Translations under genes and position numbers: made by a program
Source: an uncultured Rhodospirillales bacterium
GTDB lineage: Bacteria > Pseudomonadota > Alphaproteobacteria > Acetobacterales > Acetobacteraceae
Direction: 5' to 3'
NCBI GenBank assembly: GCA_903904805.1
Contig: CAIVDX010000119.1
Coordinates: 1 to 6,826 of the forward strand
DNA: 6,826 nt
Notes under the pieces: generated by a model
Seen by the model: the letters and a program-made list of their open reading frames with translations, nothing else
Databases searched by the model: none
What the model was told of the DNA's origin: nothing
In this document: positions 1-5,937 of the stretch, piece by piece
How the letters are laid out: each line of letters starts with the position of its first letter
Position numbering within the stretch: the first letter of the stretch is position 1

Positions 1-1
1 C

Positions 2-73
2 GGGGCGGCGCGCGCGGCCGAAATGGTGGCGCGTGACAGCAGAGGTGCCGAGACCTACACCGTTTTTTCCTGA
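2..73 (+). CDS. C-terminal end of an unidentified upstream gene (partial)
   Basis: An open frame enters from the left edge and stops at a TGA at 71-73, giving 23 residues that end in AETYTVFS. The stop is 27 nt before the ATG of the gentisate dioxygenase, a distance typical of genes in one operon, and no room is left for a separate promoter. The fragment is too short to assign to a family, and another frame is also open up to a stop near 86, so the choice of frame is uncertain. If real, it is probably a co-transcribed gene of the same aromatic-catabolism operon; that is inference. Confidence 0.3.
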   Translation, partial: GAARAAEMVARDSRGAETYTVFS

Positions 74-100
74 CCGCTTCACCTGACCTTGGGGGCCAGC

Positions 101-1114
101 ATGGATATCGTGATACCGACCGATGCCGACATTCGTGCCGCGTGGCAGGCGGCGAGCGTTTCGCCGCTGTGGGAGGACGCCGCAGCGCATGGCGGCGGGC
201 GGCGGGGGCATGTGGCACATAGCTGGCCGTGGAGCACCATGGAACCGCTGGTGAATCAGGCACTGAGTCTGGCATCCACCGAGGTGATCGAACGACGGGT
301 GCTGTCGATGATCAATCCTTCGCCGCGCTTCAATGGTGATCGGGCGTTTATCGGCTCCATCAATGCTGCGCTGCAGATTCTCAAACCCGGCGAAATCGCG
401 CGGCCGCATCGGCACACGATGAACGCGATCCGGTTCGTGCTGCAGGGCAGCGGGGCGAGCACCATCGTGGATGGCAAGGATTGTCCGATGGAGCCAGGCG
501 ACCTGGTGACCACGCCGGGCTGGACCTGGCATGAGCATGTGCATCACGGCAATGAGCCGATCATCTGGCTGGATGCGCTGGATGTGCCGATCCATGCGCT
601 GCTTGGCACTGGTCGTTTCGAGCCTGGGCCGATCAAGGTGATGCCGGTGACGACGCCGGATGCGGCGTTCGCGCAGGCCGGGGTGGTGCCGGATGGCGTG
701 AGTCATGCCTCGGGATATTCGCCGGTGTTTCGCTATCCCTATGGCGCGGCGGTGGCCGCGTTGGCGGCGGCACCGACGGCGCCGGATGGCAGCCGGCGGG
801 TGCGCTATGTCGATCCGACACATGGCGGGCCGACCTTGGCGATGCTCGATTGTTTCATGGTGGAGCTTGATGGCGTCGACACCATTCCGTTCCGCAGTTC
901 GTCGAGTGCGGTGTGTTGCGTGGTCGAAGGCACCGGCAGCACCGAGGTGGGTGACAGCACGATTGCCTGGGCGCCGAAGGATGTGTTCACGCTGACGCCG
1001 AACAGCTGGATCCGCCATCGCAGCAAAGGCCGCGCGCGGCTGTTTCTGGTGACCGACCGCGATCTGCTGCGGCGGCTTGACCTGCTCACCGACGAATATC
1101 AGACCTCCATCTGA
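101..1114 (+). CDS. Gentisate 1,2-dioxygenase (cupin-fold ring-cleavage enzyme)
   Basis: This enzyme opens the ring of gentisate (2,5-dihydroxybenzoate) with O2, giving maleylpyruvate; it is cytoplasmic and uses Fe(II). From the ATG at 101 the protein is 337 residues, close to the usual 340-350. The N-terminal cupin carries PHRH at 102-105 and WHEH at 143-146. His103, His105 and His144 fit the three-histidine iron site of the family, within a conserved stretch (GEIARPHRHTMNAIRFVLQG, then a PGD turn and TPGWTWHEH). A second, C-terminal cupin (about 255-315) lacks the metal histidines, as is normal for this bicupin family. A TTG four codons upstream (89) is possible, but the ATG with a G-rich stretch at 91-95 is the better start. 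The next gene follows after 36 nt and encodes the expected downstream hydrolase, which supports the assignment. 1-Hydroxy-2-naphthoate or salicylate dioxygenase are related alternatives. Confidence 0.9.
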   Translation: MDIVIPTDADIRAAWQAASVSPLWEDAAAHGGGRRGHVAHSWPWSTMEPLVNQALSLASTEVIERRVLSMINPSPRFNGDRAFIGSINAALQILKPGEIARPHRHTMNAIRFVLQGSGASTIVDGKDCPMEPGDLVTTPGWTWHEHVHHGNEPIIWLDALDVPIHALLGTGRFEPGPIKVMPVTTPDAAFAQAGVVPDGVSHASGYSPVFRYPYGAAVAALAAAPTAPDGSRRVRYVDPTHGGPTLAMLDCFMVELDGVDTIPFRSSSSAVCCVVEGTGSTEVGDSTIAWAPKDVFTLTPNSWIRHRSKGRARLFLVTDRDLLRRLDLLTDEYQTSI

Positions 1115-1150
1115 ACCAACCCCCTTCTTGACTCAACAAGGATACGATCC

Positions 1151-2017
1151 ATGAAATTTTGTCGCTTCAACGAGACGCGCATCGGCGTGGTGCGCGGCGC
1201 TCTCGTGCATGACGTCACCGCCTGCCTCGATGCGCTGCCGGCGCTGCGGTATCCCTACCCGCTTGGCGATGCGTTGATCACCAATCTGGACACGCTGCGT
1301 CCGCTGATGGAAAAGCTGGCTGACGAGACCAAGGGCGTTGCGATCGACAGCGTGCAGCTCTTCTCGCCGGTCGCCAACCCGACGAAGATCATCGCCACGC
1401 CGTCAAACTACTCGGCGCATGCGGCCGAGGCGCGGGCGGATCCGGAGATCGCGGTGTATCAGGGAGAGCGCGCGCGGTCGATCCAGGAGCAGGGGCTGTT
1501 CCTGAAATCCGCCAGTTCGCTGGTGGGGGCGGCGCAGGGTGTGACCCCGCGTTTTCCGGATCGGCGCACCGACCATGAGGTGGAGCTGGCCGCGGTGTTC
1601 GGGACAATCACTGCCGGGATCAGCGAGGAGGACGCGCTGAGCTGTGTGGCGGGCTACGCCATCGGTTTGGATATGTCGGTGCGGGGCAAGGAGGATCGCA
1701 GCTATCGCAAGTCGGCGGACAGCTATTCGGTGCTGGGGCCGTGGATCGTGACACCCGATGAGCTCGGCGATCCGGAGGTGCTGGATTTCTGGCTGAGGGT
1801 GAATGGCGAGATGCGGCAGGAGTCGAACACCGGGTTGATGCTGGTGAAACTGCGGCGCCAGATTGCCTGGGCGTCGTCTGTCTATACCATTTATCCGGGC
1901 GATATCCTGATGACGGGCACCTGCCAGGGTGTGGGGCCGGTGAAGCCCGGCGATGAGATGAAGGCCTGGATTCAGGGGATCGGCGAGATGGATGTGAGGC
2001 TGAACGATTACGTTTAA
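1151..2017 (+). CDS. Fumarylacetoacetate hydrolase family protein, probable fumarylpyruvate/maleylpyruvate hydrolase
   Basis: The protein is 288 residues and belongs to the FAH superfamily, which cleaves C-C bonds of beta-diketo acids using Mg2+ or a similar divalent metal. Visible signatures are LFLKSASSLVG (116-126), DHEVELAAVFG (141-151), GYAIGLDMSVRG (168-179) and PGDILMTGTCQGVGPVKPGD (249-268). Glu143, Glu145 and Asp174 are the expected metal ligands. The first 70 residues form the small N-terminal domain seen in the longer family members. An AAGGA Shine-Dalgarno at 1138-1142 sits 8 nt before the ATG. Placement 36 nt behind gentisate dioxygenase suggests it hydrolyses fumarylpyruvate to fumarate and pyruvate, or maleylpyruvate directly to maleate and pyruvate. 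The sequence alone does not separate these substrates, and other FAH activities (such as acylpyruvase or oxaloacetate decarboxylase) are possible. Confidence 0.87.
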   Translation: MKFCRFNETRIGVVRGALVHDVTACLDALPALRYPYPLGDALITNLDTLRPLMEKLADETKGVAIDSVQLFSPVANPTKIIATPSNYSAHAAEARADPEIAVYQGERARSIQEQGLFLKSASSLVGAAQGVTPRFPDRRTDHEVELAAVFGTITAGISEEDALSCVAGYAIGLDMSVRGKEDRSYRKSADSYSVLGPWIVTPDELGDPEVLDFWLRVNGEMRQESNTGLMLVKLRRQIAWASSVYTIYPGDILMTGTCQGVGPVKPGDEMKAWIQGIGEMDVRLNDYV

Positions 2018-2191
2018 GTCAAAGGGAAACCGGCTTTCTTGCTGAAAAAAGGAAGCCAAGACCTTTGGTGAGTTTGGTTCTGCCATAAAGCACGTGGGAT
2101 ACCAGCGGTATCCCACGTGGGGCATGGATGCACCAAAGCAGGACGGCGTTTTTTGCCTCGTTGTTTCAAACGAGAGGCGCCTGGCTTTTCC
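2018..2191. other. Structured convergent intergenic spacer rich in inverted repeats
   Basis: This gene-free spacer separates the stops of the FAH hydrolase (+) and the dienelactone-hydrolase-like gene (-) and is visibly less GC-rich than its neighbours. It contains four pairings that I could verify by eye. GGCTTTCTT (2032-2040) pairs with AAGGAAGCC (2049-2057), 9 bp with one G-U. CTTTGGTG (2063-2070) pairs with CACCAAAG (2131-2138), perfectly, and encloses the central hairpin. The central 13-bp hairpin lies at 2091-2119. CTCGTT (2157-2162) pairs with AACGAG (2169-2174). There is also an 8-bp palindrome AGGCGCCT at 2175-2182 and a T6 run at 2149-2154. The layout looks like a termination or repeat element rather than a degraded gene; the A/T-rich stems recall spacers I associate with Acetobacteraceae genomes, which I cannot verify here. 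Confidence 0.6.
2091..2119. terminator. Perfect 13-bp hairpin with 3-nt loop, possible bidirectional terminator
   Basis: CACGTGGGATACC (2091-2103), loop AGC, then GGTATCCCACGTG (2107-2119) form a perfect 13-bp stem, so the same hairpin forms in RNA from either strand. It lies 73 nt after the FAH hydrolase stop and 72 nt beyond the dienelactone-hydrolase-like stop, almost exactly midway between convergent genes. No U-tract follows on the + strand (GGGGCATGG), and on the - strand only CTTTAT follows. It is therefore not a textbook intrinsic terminator; it could block Rho-independent read-through weakly, stabilise 3' ends, or be a repeat unit or protein-binding palindrome. Confidence 0.5.
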
Positions 2192-2983
2192 TTACTTCTT
2201 GAACGCGGCGGCCAGGAAGTCCGTCATCGCCTGCCAGCTCCGCTTGGCCGAGCGTTCATTGTAGGCGGCACCTTTGGAATTGTCGTTGCCGGCCTTGGGC
2301 ATGGTGAAGCTATGCACGGTGCCGCTATAGGCGACGAAGGTGAGATCGGTGCCGGCGGCTTTCATTTCGGCCTTGAAGGCATCCACCTCGGCCGGGCCGA
2401 CATTGGGGTCGTCCGCGCCGTGCAGGACCAGCACAGCGCCTTTGATGTTCTTCGCATCCGCGGGTGTGGGGTTGGACAGCGAGCCGTGGAAGGTGACGAG
2501 GGCCTTCACGTCAGCGCCCTCGCGGCCGAGTTCCAGAACGGGCGCGCCGCCGAAGCAATAGCCGATGGCGGCGATGCGGGTGGGGTCGACATGCGGGTCG
2601 GCGAGCAGGCGGGAGAGCGCGGCGTTGACCCGTTCGCGCAGCAGCGGGCGGTTGGCCATGTATTTGCCCATTTCGGCGCCGGAGAGTTTCGGCGCGGGCG
2701 GACGGACGCCCTTGCCGTAGACGTCGGCAACCATGGCGACATAGCCGAGCTTGGCGAGGTCCTGGGCGGATTGCAGCTCGAAGTCGCTGGGGCCGGTCCA
2801 TTGATGGAAGACCAGCACGCCGGGGAGTTTGCCGTGGCGGGCGGTGTCGTAGCTGATGGAGCCTTCCAGCACGGTGTCGGCGTCGTGATACTCGAAGTGG
2901 GTGGTCTTGATTTCCGCACGCGCGGCGGCGGTGAGCGCGAGCAGGCCGATGGCGGCCAGACGCACGGCTGAGATATGCAACAT
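2192..2983 (-). CDS. Exported dienelactone hydrolase family protein
   Basis: This is a 263-residue alpha/beta hydrolase. Residues 1-23 look like a Sec signal peptide (short basic start, hydrophobic AAIGLLALTAA core, cleavage near ARA/EI), so it should act in the periplasm, unlike classical cytoplasmic dienelactone hydrolase. GYCFGG (141-146) gives the Cys143 nucleophile, HGADDP (188-193) gives Asp191 or Asp192, and TVHSF (222-226) gives His224; this is the Cys-Asp-His triad of the family. VLVFHQWTGPSD (56-67) replaces the oxyanion-side strand, with Gln61 roughly where classical enzymes have a glutamate. A GAGGG-type Shine-Dalgarno (about 2988-2995) precedes the ATG closely. Its real substrate is unknown; an ester or lactone is likely. 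It lies next to, but on the opposite strand from, the gentisate genes, so a shared pathway is only a guess. Confidence 0.85.
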   Translation of the reverse strand: MLHISAVRLAAIGLLALTAAARAEIKTTHFEYHDADTVLEGSISYDTARHGKLPGVLVFHQWTGPSDFELQSAQDLAKLGYVAMVADVYGKGVRPPAPKLSGAEMGKYMANRPLLRERVNAALSRLLADPHVDPTRIAAIGYCFGGAPVLELGREGADVKALVTFHGSLSNPTPADAKNIKGAVLVLHGADDPNVGPAEVDAFKAEMKAAGTDLTFVAYSGTVHSFTMPKAGNDNSKGAAYNERSAKRSWQAMTDFLAAAFKK

Positions 2984-3099
2984 TGTGCCCTCCCCTGATG
3001 TTATCGTTGGGGGAATCCTCGCGTGTCTACGCTGACCTGTCCAGCCGCTTAACGTCCAAAAGGCCTTTGGGTCTTTCTTTCAAGAACGAACACCCTTTC

Positions 3100-3795
3100 T
3101 CAAGGCCCCGCGGGCAGCAGGCCGCCTTGGCGCGGGCAACCGGAATTCTGCCCCATGCCGACGGTGTCAGCCGGGATCGGCACGAAATCCTTCGAGAGGG
3201 TGAGGCGGATTTCCTCGACCAGGACCTGCCCGCCACCGCGCGGCGAGCGGCAATCGATGATCACGGCGGCAGCCAAAGTGGGATTGCTGGCGGTGAGGGC
3301 GGCGAGGAAGTCGGTGGTGGGCATCTGGCGGCCGAAATAGCCGCGTTCGGCGAGGATCGGGGCGATGGTGGCGTTCGCCTGGTGGGCGAGGCGGGCGAGG
3401 GTGGCGAAATAGTCGCGCGGGGAGAGGCCGGAGCAGGTGCCGTGGGTGCGCCATTCGTGGCGGCGCAGGCCCGCGCCGCCGGGCATCACCACATCGAGGT
3501 CGGCGATCAGGGCCGCGGGCAGGCGGCCGAGGGATGGGCCGTCACACCGGCTCGGCTGACGGTTGACGCTGACGCGGGCGATGTTGGGCCACAGGCCGTG
3601 CACGGTGAGGGGGGTGGCGCGGTAGCGTTCGGCGGTGAGCGACTGGCAGTCGGGCTTGGCCTGGTTGGCCGGCGAGAGAGCGCAGAAGCTGGGGGCGATG
3701 GAGAGGCTGAGGAGATAGTGGTCGAATTCGGCAGCGCGCGCGGTGGGGGCGGTGAGCAGGGCGAGCGCGAGGAGGGCGGCGCGGATGCGGGTCAT
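3100..3795 (-). CDS. Secreted ribonuclease T2 family protein
   Basis: This 231-residue protein should cleave RNA by way of a 2',3'-cyclic phosphate. Residues 1-21 form a signal peptide (MTRIR, then a hydrophobic Ala/Leu core, ending ARA), so it is exported. Both T2 active-site signatures are present: VHGLWPN at 65-71 (His66) and HEWRTHGTC at 113-121 (Glu114 and His118, with His113 in the supporting position). Six cysteines (38, 50, 84, 121 and two near the C-terminus) suit disulfide bonds in the periplasm. Thr117 stands where many T2 enzymes have a lysine (HEWxKHGTC). The start was set at the ATG at 3793-3795 because it gives the signal peptide and overlaps the upstream deacetylase stop as ATGA; there is only a weak Shine-Dalgarno, in keeping with translational coupling. 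Likely role is scavenging or turnover of extracytoplasmic RNA. Confidence 0.92.
   Translation of the reverse strand: MTRIRAALLALALLTAPTARAAEFDHYLLSLSIAPSFCALSPANQAKPDCQSLTAERYRATPLTVHGLWPNIARVSVNRQPSRCDGPSLGRLPAALIADLDVVMPGGAGLRRHEWRTHGTCSGLSPRDYFATLARLAHQANATIAPILAERGYFGRQMPTTDFLAALTASNPTLAAAVIIDCRSPRGGGQVLVEEIRLTLSKDFVPIPADTVGMGQNSGCPRQGGLLPAGP
3792..3795 (-). promoter_or_regulatory. ATGA stop/start overlap between deacetylase and RNase T2
   Basis: On the - strand the deacetylase stop TGA (3794-3792) and the RNase T2 start ATG (3795-3793) share bases as ATGA. With only a weak Shine-Dalgarno before the RNase start, the second gene is probably translated by re-initiation, which ties its expression to the deacetylase. 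The overlap is seen directly; coupling is inferred. Confidence 0.65.
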
Positions 3796-4583
3796 GTGGG
3801 CTCGGTCCGGGTGCGAGGGGTGCAGGCGGGGGCGGTGGTCGGCAGGGCGTCGAGGCGGACGAAGCTGACGCCGGCCTCGTGCAGGGCGGCGAGGCCGGCG
3901 GCCACCCCTGCCCCGCTGGCACGGTGGGGCTGGTTGAGGTGGGCGACGATGATGTCGCCGGAACGGGCGGCGGCCAGGCGGCGTGCGACTGCGGCGGCGG
4001 GCAGCGCGGCGCCCTGGTCGGCGTTGAGGCTGTAGCCGGCGATGGCAACGCCGAGGTCGGTGATGATCGGCAGGGCGGCGGGGCTGTAGAGGCCGGTGGC
4101 GGCGCGATACCAGCGTGGGCGGGTGCCGGTGGCGCGTTCGATCAGGTCGGCGCCGGTCGCGACCTCGCGGGCGATCGCGGCGGGCGTGCCGGCGGGGGTG
4201 AGGCCGAAGATGCGGCGGGTGCCGAGCACCGGCGGCAGGTGGCGTTCGCCGTGATTTTCGATTGTGAACAGGTCGGGGTGGGCGCGCAGGGTGGCGAGCG
4301 CGGCGGCGTTGCGGGGCAACCACAGGCCGGAGGCGAAGATGGTGGCGGGGATGGACAGCGCGATCAGCGTGTCGAGGATGCGCTGGTCGGTCTCGCCGGA
4401 GCAGGCGTCGAGCGTGAGGGCGAGTGTGCGGGGGGCGTCGGGCGGCAGGCGCAGCGAGATGGCGGGTTCGACGAGGGCGCTGCCGTCGGCGGCGCAGGAG
4501 GCCGCGCGGGCTGGCGGCGCGAGCGCGAGGCTGGCGAGGCCGGCTGCGACGGCGCGGCGGGAGAGGCAGCAGGATTGGCACAT
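3792..4583 (-). CDS. Polysaccharide deacetylase-like protein with Tat-type signal
   Basis: From the ATG at 4581-4583 the protein has 263 residues. The N-terminus has SRRAVAAGLASLALAPPARA (8-27), a twin-arginine-type signal ending in an A-R-A cleavage site, so the product should be exported folded. The remainder resembles the NodB (carbohydrate esterase 4) fold. TLALTLDACSGETD (53-66) matches motif 1 with Asp59, IPATIFASGLW (78-88) is the following strand, ENHGERH (109-115) supplies the His111/His115 pair, YRAATGLYSP (159-168) matches motif 3, and GDIIVAHLNQPH (209-220) matches the last motif with His215. Motif 1 has Ala-Cys where the textbook TFDD has the metal-binding Asp, a variant I recall in a branch of this superfamily. 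It probably removes acetyl groups from an envelope polysaccharide or sugar; the substrate is unknown. Its stop overlaps the RNase T2 start by 4 nt. Confidence 0.8.
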   Translation of the reverse strand: MCQSCCLSRRAVAAGLASLALAPPARAASCAADGSALVEPAISLRLPPDAPRTLALTLDACSGETDQRILDTLIALSIPATIFASGLWLPRNAAALATLRAHPDLFTIENHGERHLPPVLGTRRIFGLTPAGTPAAIAREVATGADLIERATGTRPRWYRAATGLYSPAALPIITDLGVAIAGYSLNADQGAALPAAAVARRLAAARSGDIIVAHLNQPHRASGAGVAAGLAALHEAGVSFVRLDALPTTAPACTPRTRTEPT

Positions 4584-4646
4584 GGCGCGGCTCGCGGGGG
4601 GCTGCAATTGTTGGGGCGGTGGTAGCAGCGGTGGGGGGCGGCGTCG
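4584..4646. promoter_or_regulatory. Short divergent spacer between deacetylase and GNAT genes
   Basis: These 63 bp separate two divergent starts and so should hold promoters for both the deacetylase/RNase T2 pair and the GNAT gene. The sequence is very GC-rich apart from CAATTG near 4608, and I see no recognisable -35/-10 pair. The promoters, if here, may overlap into the coding starts. Confidence 0.25.
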
Positions 4647-5069
4647 ATGCGCGAGGGGTTGGAGGTGGGGCTGCTGGCCGATCCGCCCGCGGAGTTTCGG
4701 GGCGGGCTGGGGCAACGGATCAACGCGTTCCACAGCGCGAGCGTGCCGTTCGAGGCCGTGCGGTTCGGGCTGGAGGTGACGCGCGGCGGCGTGCTGGTGG
4801 CCGGGCTGAGCGGCGTGATGAGCTGGGGGTGGCTGTTTGTCGAGGCGCTGTGGGTGGATGCGGCGCTGCGTGGGCAAGGTGTCGGGCGCGAGCTGATGGC
4901 GCGCGCGGAGGCGCATGCGCTGGCGAGCGGGTGCCACGGGGCGTGGCTGGACAGTTTCCAGGCCGTCGGGTTCTACCAGGCGCTCGGCTATGCGCGGTTT
5001 GGTGCGCTGGAGGATTATCCGGCGGGGCAGACGCGGGTGTTTCTGCGCAAATCGTTGCGCGCGGTGTGA
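4647..5069 (+). CDS. GNAT family N-acetyltransferase
   Basis: This is a 140-residue single-domain GNAT protein, the usual length for a stand-alone acetyltransferase that moves acetyl from acetyl-CoA to an amine. The acetyl-CoA-binding motif A is clear: LWVDAALRGQGVGRELMARA (68-87), with RGQGVG at 75-80 forming the pyrophosphate-binding turn. It is followed by LDSFQAVGFYQALGYARFG (101-119), the motif B region with the FY..LGY signature, and a DYPAGQTRVFLRKSL tail typical of one small-molecule/aminoglycoside-like GNAT branch. The N-terminal half is less conserved and ends in the usual beta-strands. A G6 run at 4633-4638 could serve as Shine-Dalgarno. The gene diverges from the deacetylase across 63 bp and its substrate cannot be told from sequence. 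Confidence 0.85.
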   Translation: MREGLEVGLLADPPAEFRGGLGQRINAFHSASVPFEAVRFGLEVTRGGVLVAGLSGVMSWGWLFVEALWVDAALRGQGVGRELMARAEAHALASGCHGAWLDSFQAVGFYQALGYARFGALEDYPAGQTRVFLRKSLRAV

Positions 5070-5083
5070 GGCGCGGGGCGCCT
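5069..5083. terminator. GC hairpin between convergent GNAT and GST genes
   Basis: AGGCGC (5069-5074), loop GGG, GCGCCT (5078-5083) form a perfect 6-bp stem spanning the last base of the GNAT stop and the 17-bp gap to the GST stop. The stem is usable from both strands, which suits a shared terminator for two convergent genes. No U-tract follows on either side, so strength is doubtful. Confidence 0.4.
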
Positions 5084-5086
5084 GCC

Positions 5087-5779
5087 CTATTCCGCGGCGG
5101 CAGCCGTCGCGCTGACGAATTGCGACAGAAACTGACCCCGTTTGCGCAAATTTTCACGATACAACGCTTCGAACCCCGCTTCGGGGAAGGAATGCGTGCT
5201 GGGGCGGGCGAGCAGGGCATCGCTCCAGGCGCTCAGGCGCGGGAAGTTTTGCAGATGGCCGAGGGTCTTGATGCGGTCGAGGAAATGATAGCGCTGCAGG
5301 AAGGGCGCGTAGGCGGCGTCGACCAGGCTGTAGGCGGCACCGTTGAAGAAGGGGCCGGCATGCTGGGTGGCCAGCGCCTTTTCCAGCCGCTCGAAGGCCT
5401 GCGGGATGGCGGCGACGGCGCGGGTGTGGTCGGCCTCGGTGGCGGCGTAGGCGCAGCCGGTGACCTGGGCGGCGAAGGTGGGCAGATAGTCGGTCCAGGC
5501 GCGGTTGATGGCGCGGGCCACCGGGTCGGCCGGGTGCAGGCGCGGGGCGATGCTCTCATCCAGATATTCGGCGATGGCGTTGGATTCGAAGAGCGAAATG
5601 CTGTCATCGATGCGCAGCACCGGGACCTTTTTGTGCGGCGAGATGGCGAGGAACCACTCCGGCCGGTTGTCGGGCTCGATGTGACGGAATTCGAAATCGA
5701 TGTTTTTCTCCCGCAGGACGATGGCGGCGCGCTGCACCCAGGGGCAGGTTTTGAAGCTGACCAGGAGATAATTCGGCAT
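5087..5779 (-). CDS. Glutathione S-transferase family protein (Cys-type active site)
   Basis: This 230-residue cytosolic GST has the normal two-domain plan. The N-terminal thioredoxin-like domain (1-75) starts with LVSFKTCPWVQRAAIVL (6-22), placing Cys12 at the catalytic position as in omega-type and related GSTs that catalyse thiol transfer or reductive deglutathionylation. Val52-Pro53 (KVPVLRIDD) is the cis-proline site that holds glutathione, and ESNAIAEYL (65-73) contacts the gamma-glutamyl group. The helical C-terminal domain has the N-capping Asp154 in SLVDAAYAPFL. A GAGGG Shine-Dalgarno (5788-5792) lies 8 nt before the ATG. The active-site motif is unlike the SSxSxRVR of zeta-class maleylpyruvate isomerases, so it is not the obvious missing step of the gentisate pathway, though a role in stress or detoxification is only inferred. 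Confidence 0.88.
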   Translation of the reverse strand: MPNYLLVSFKTCPWVQRAAIVLREKNIDFEFRHIEPDNRPEWFLAISPHKKVPVLRIDDSISLFESNAIAEYLDESIAPRLHPADPVARAINRAWTDYLPTFAAQVTGCAYAATEADHTRAVAAIPQAFERLEKALATQHAGPFFNGAAYSLVDAAYAPFLQRYHFLDRIKTLGHLQNFPRLSAWSDALLARPSTHSFPEAGFEALYRENLRKRGQFLSQFVSATAAAAE

Positions 5780-5937
5780 CGGGGCGCCCTCGCGTTGGGT
5801 GATGGGATGGCGAGCATAGAGCAGGCGGGCGGGCGCTTCCAGCGTTGGTCAATGCGGCCCCGCCCCTCTTCCAGCAACGCGGCGCGGTCCTCTAGCGTGG
5901 TTCGGCAACGCAATGGTGTGGGTGCCGAGGTGCGCGC
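5780..5937. promoter_or_regulatory. Divergent spacer between GST and TRAP-like gene
   Basis: This 158-bp spacer must drive both the GST (-) and the membrane protein (+). On the - strand a TATGCT (5818-5813) could be a -10 for the GST, but the only good -35-like hexamer, TTGACC (5852-5847), is 28 nt away, too far. On the + strand TTCCAG (5870-5874 region) and TCTAGC (5891-5896) are about 16 nt apart, a weak match. I see no clear operator. Confidence 0.25.
5927..5930 (+). promoter_or_regulatory. GAGG Shine-Dalgarno supporting the GTG start at 5938
   Basis: GAGG lies 7 nt before the GTG at 5938, making this the preferred start over in-frame GTG codons at 5953, 5974 and 6001. Confidence 0.45.

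Noticed and set aside
2117..2971. 284-codon + strand open frame opposite the dienelactone-hydrolase-like gene
   Set aside because: It mirrors a gene with clear catalytic motifs and a signal peptide, and its own product is low-complexity and unlike any family.
3056..3095. Terminator after RNase T2 (CCAAA-AGGCC-TTTGG and an imperfect GGGT...ACCC pairing)
   Set aside because: The first stem is only 5 bp without a U-tract and the second has several mismatches; the evidence is too weak to annotate.
4584..4937. Upstream extension of the deacetylase gene to a start near 4937
   Set aside because: The extension is Pro/His/Arg-rich, overlaps the divergent GNAT gene, and would bury the Tat-type signal in the middle of the protein.
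5087..5779. GST as the maleylpyruvate isomerase of the gentisate pathway
   Set aside because: The active site reads TCPWVQR rather than the zeta-class SSxSxRVR, and the gene is over 3 kb away on the other strand.
5813..5852. TTGACC and TATGCT as a - strand promoter for the GST
   Set aside because: The hexamers are 28 nt apart, well beyond the usual 16-19 nt spacing.
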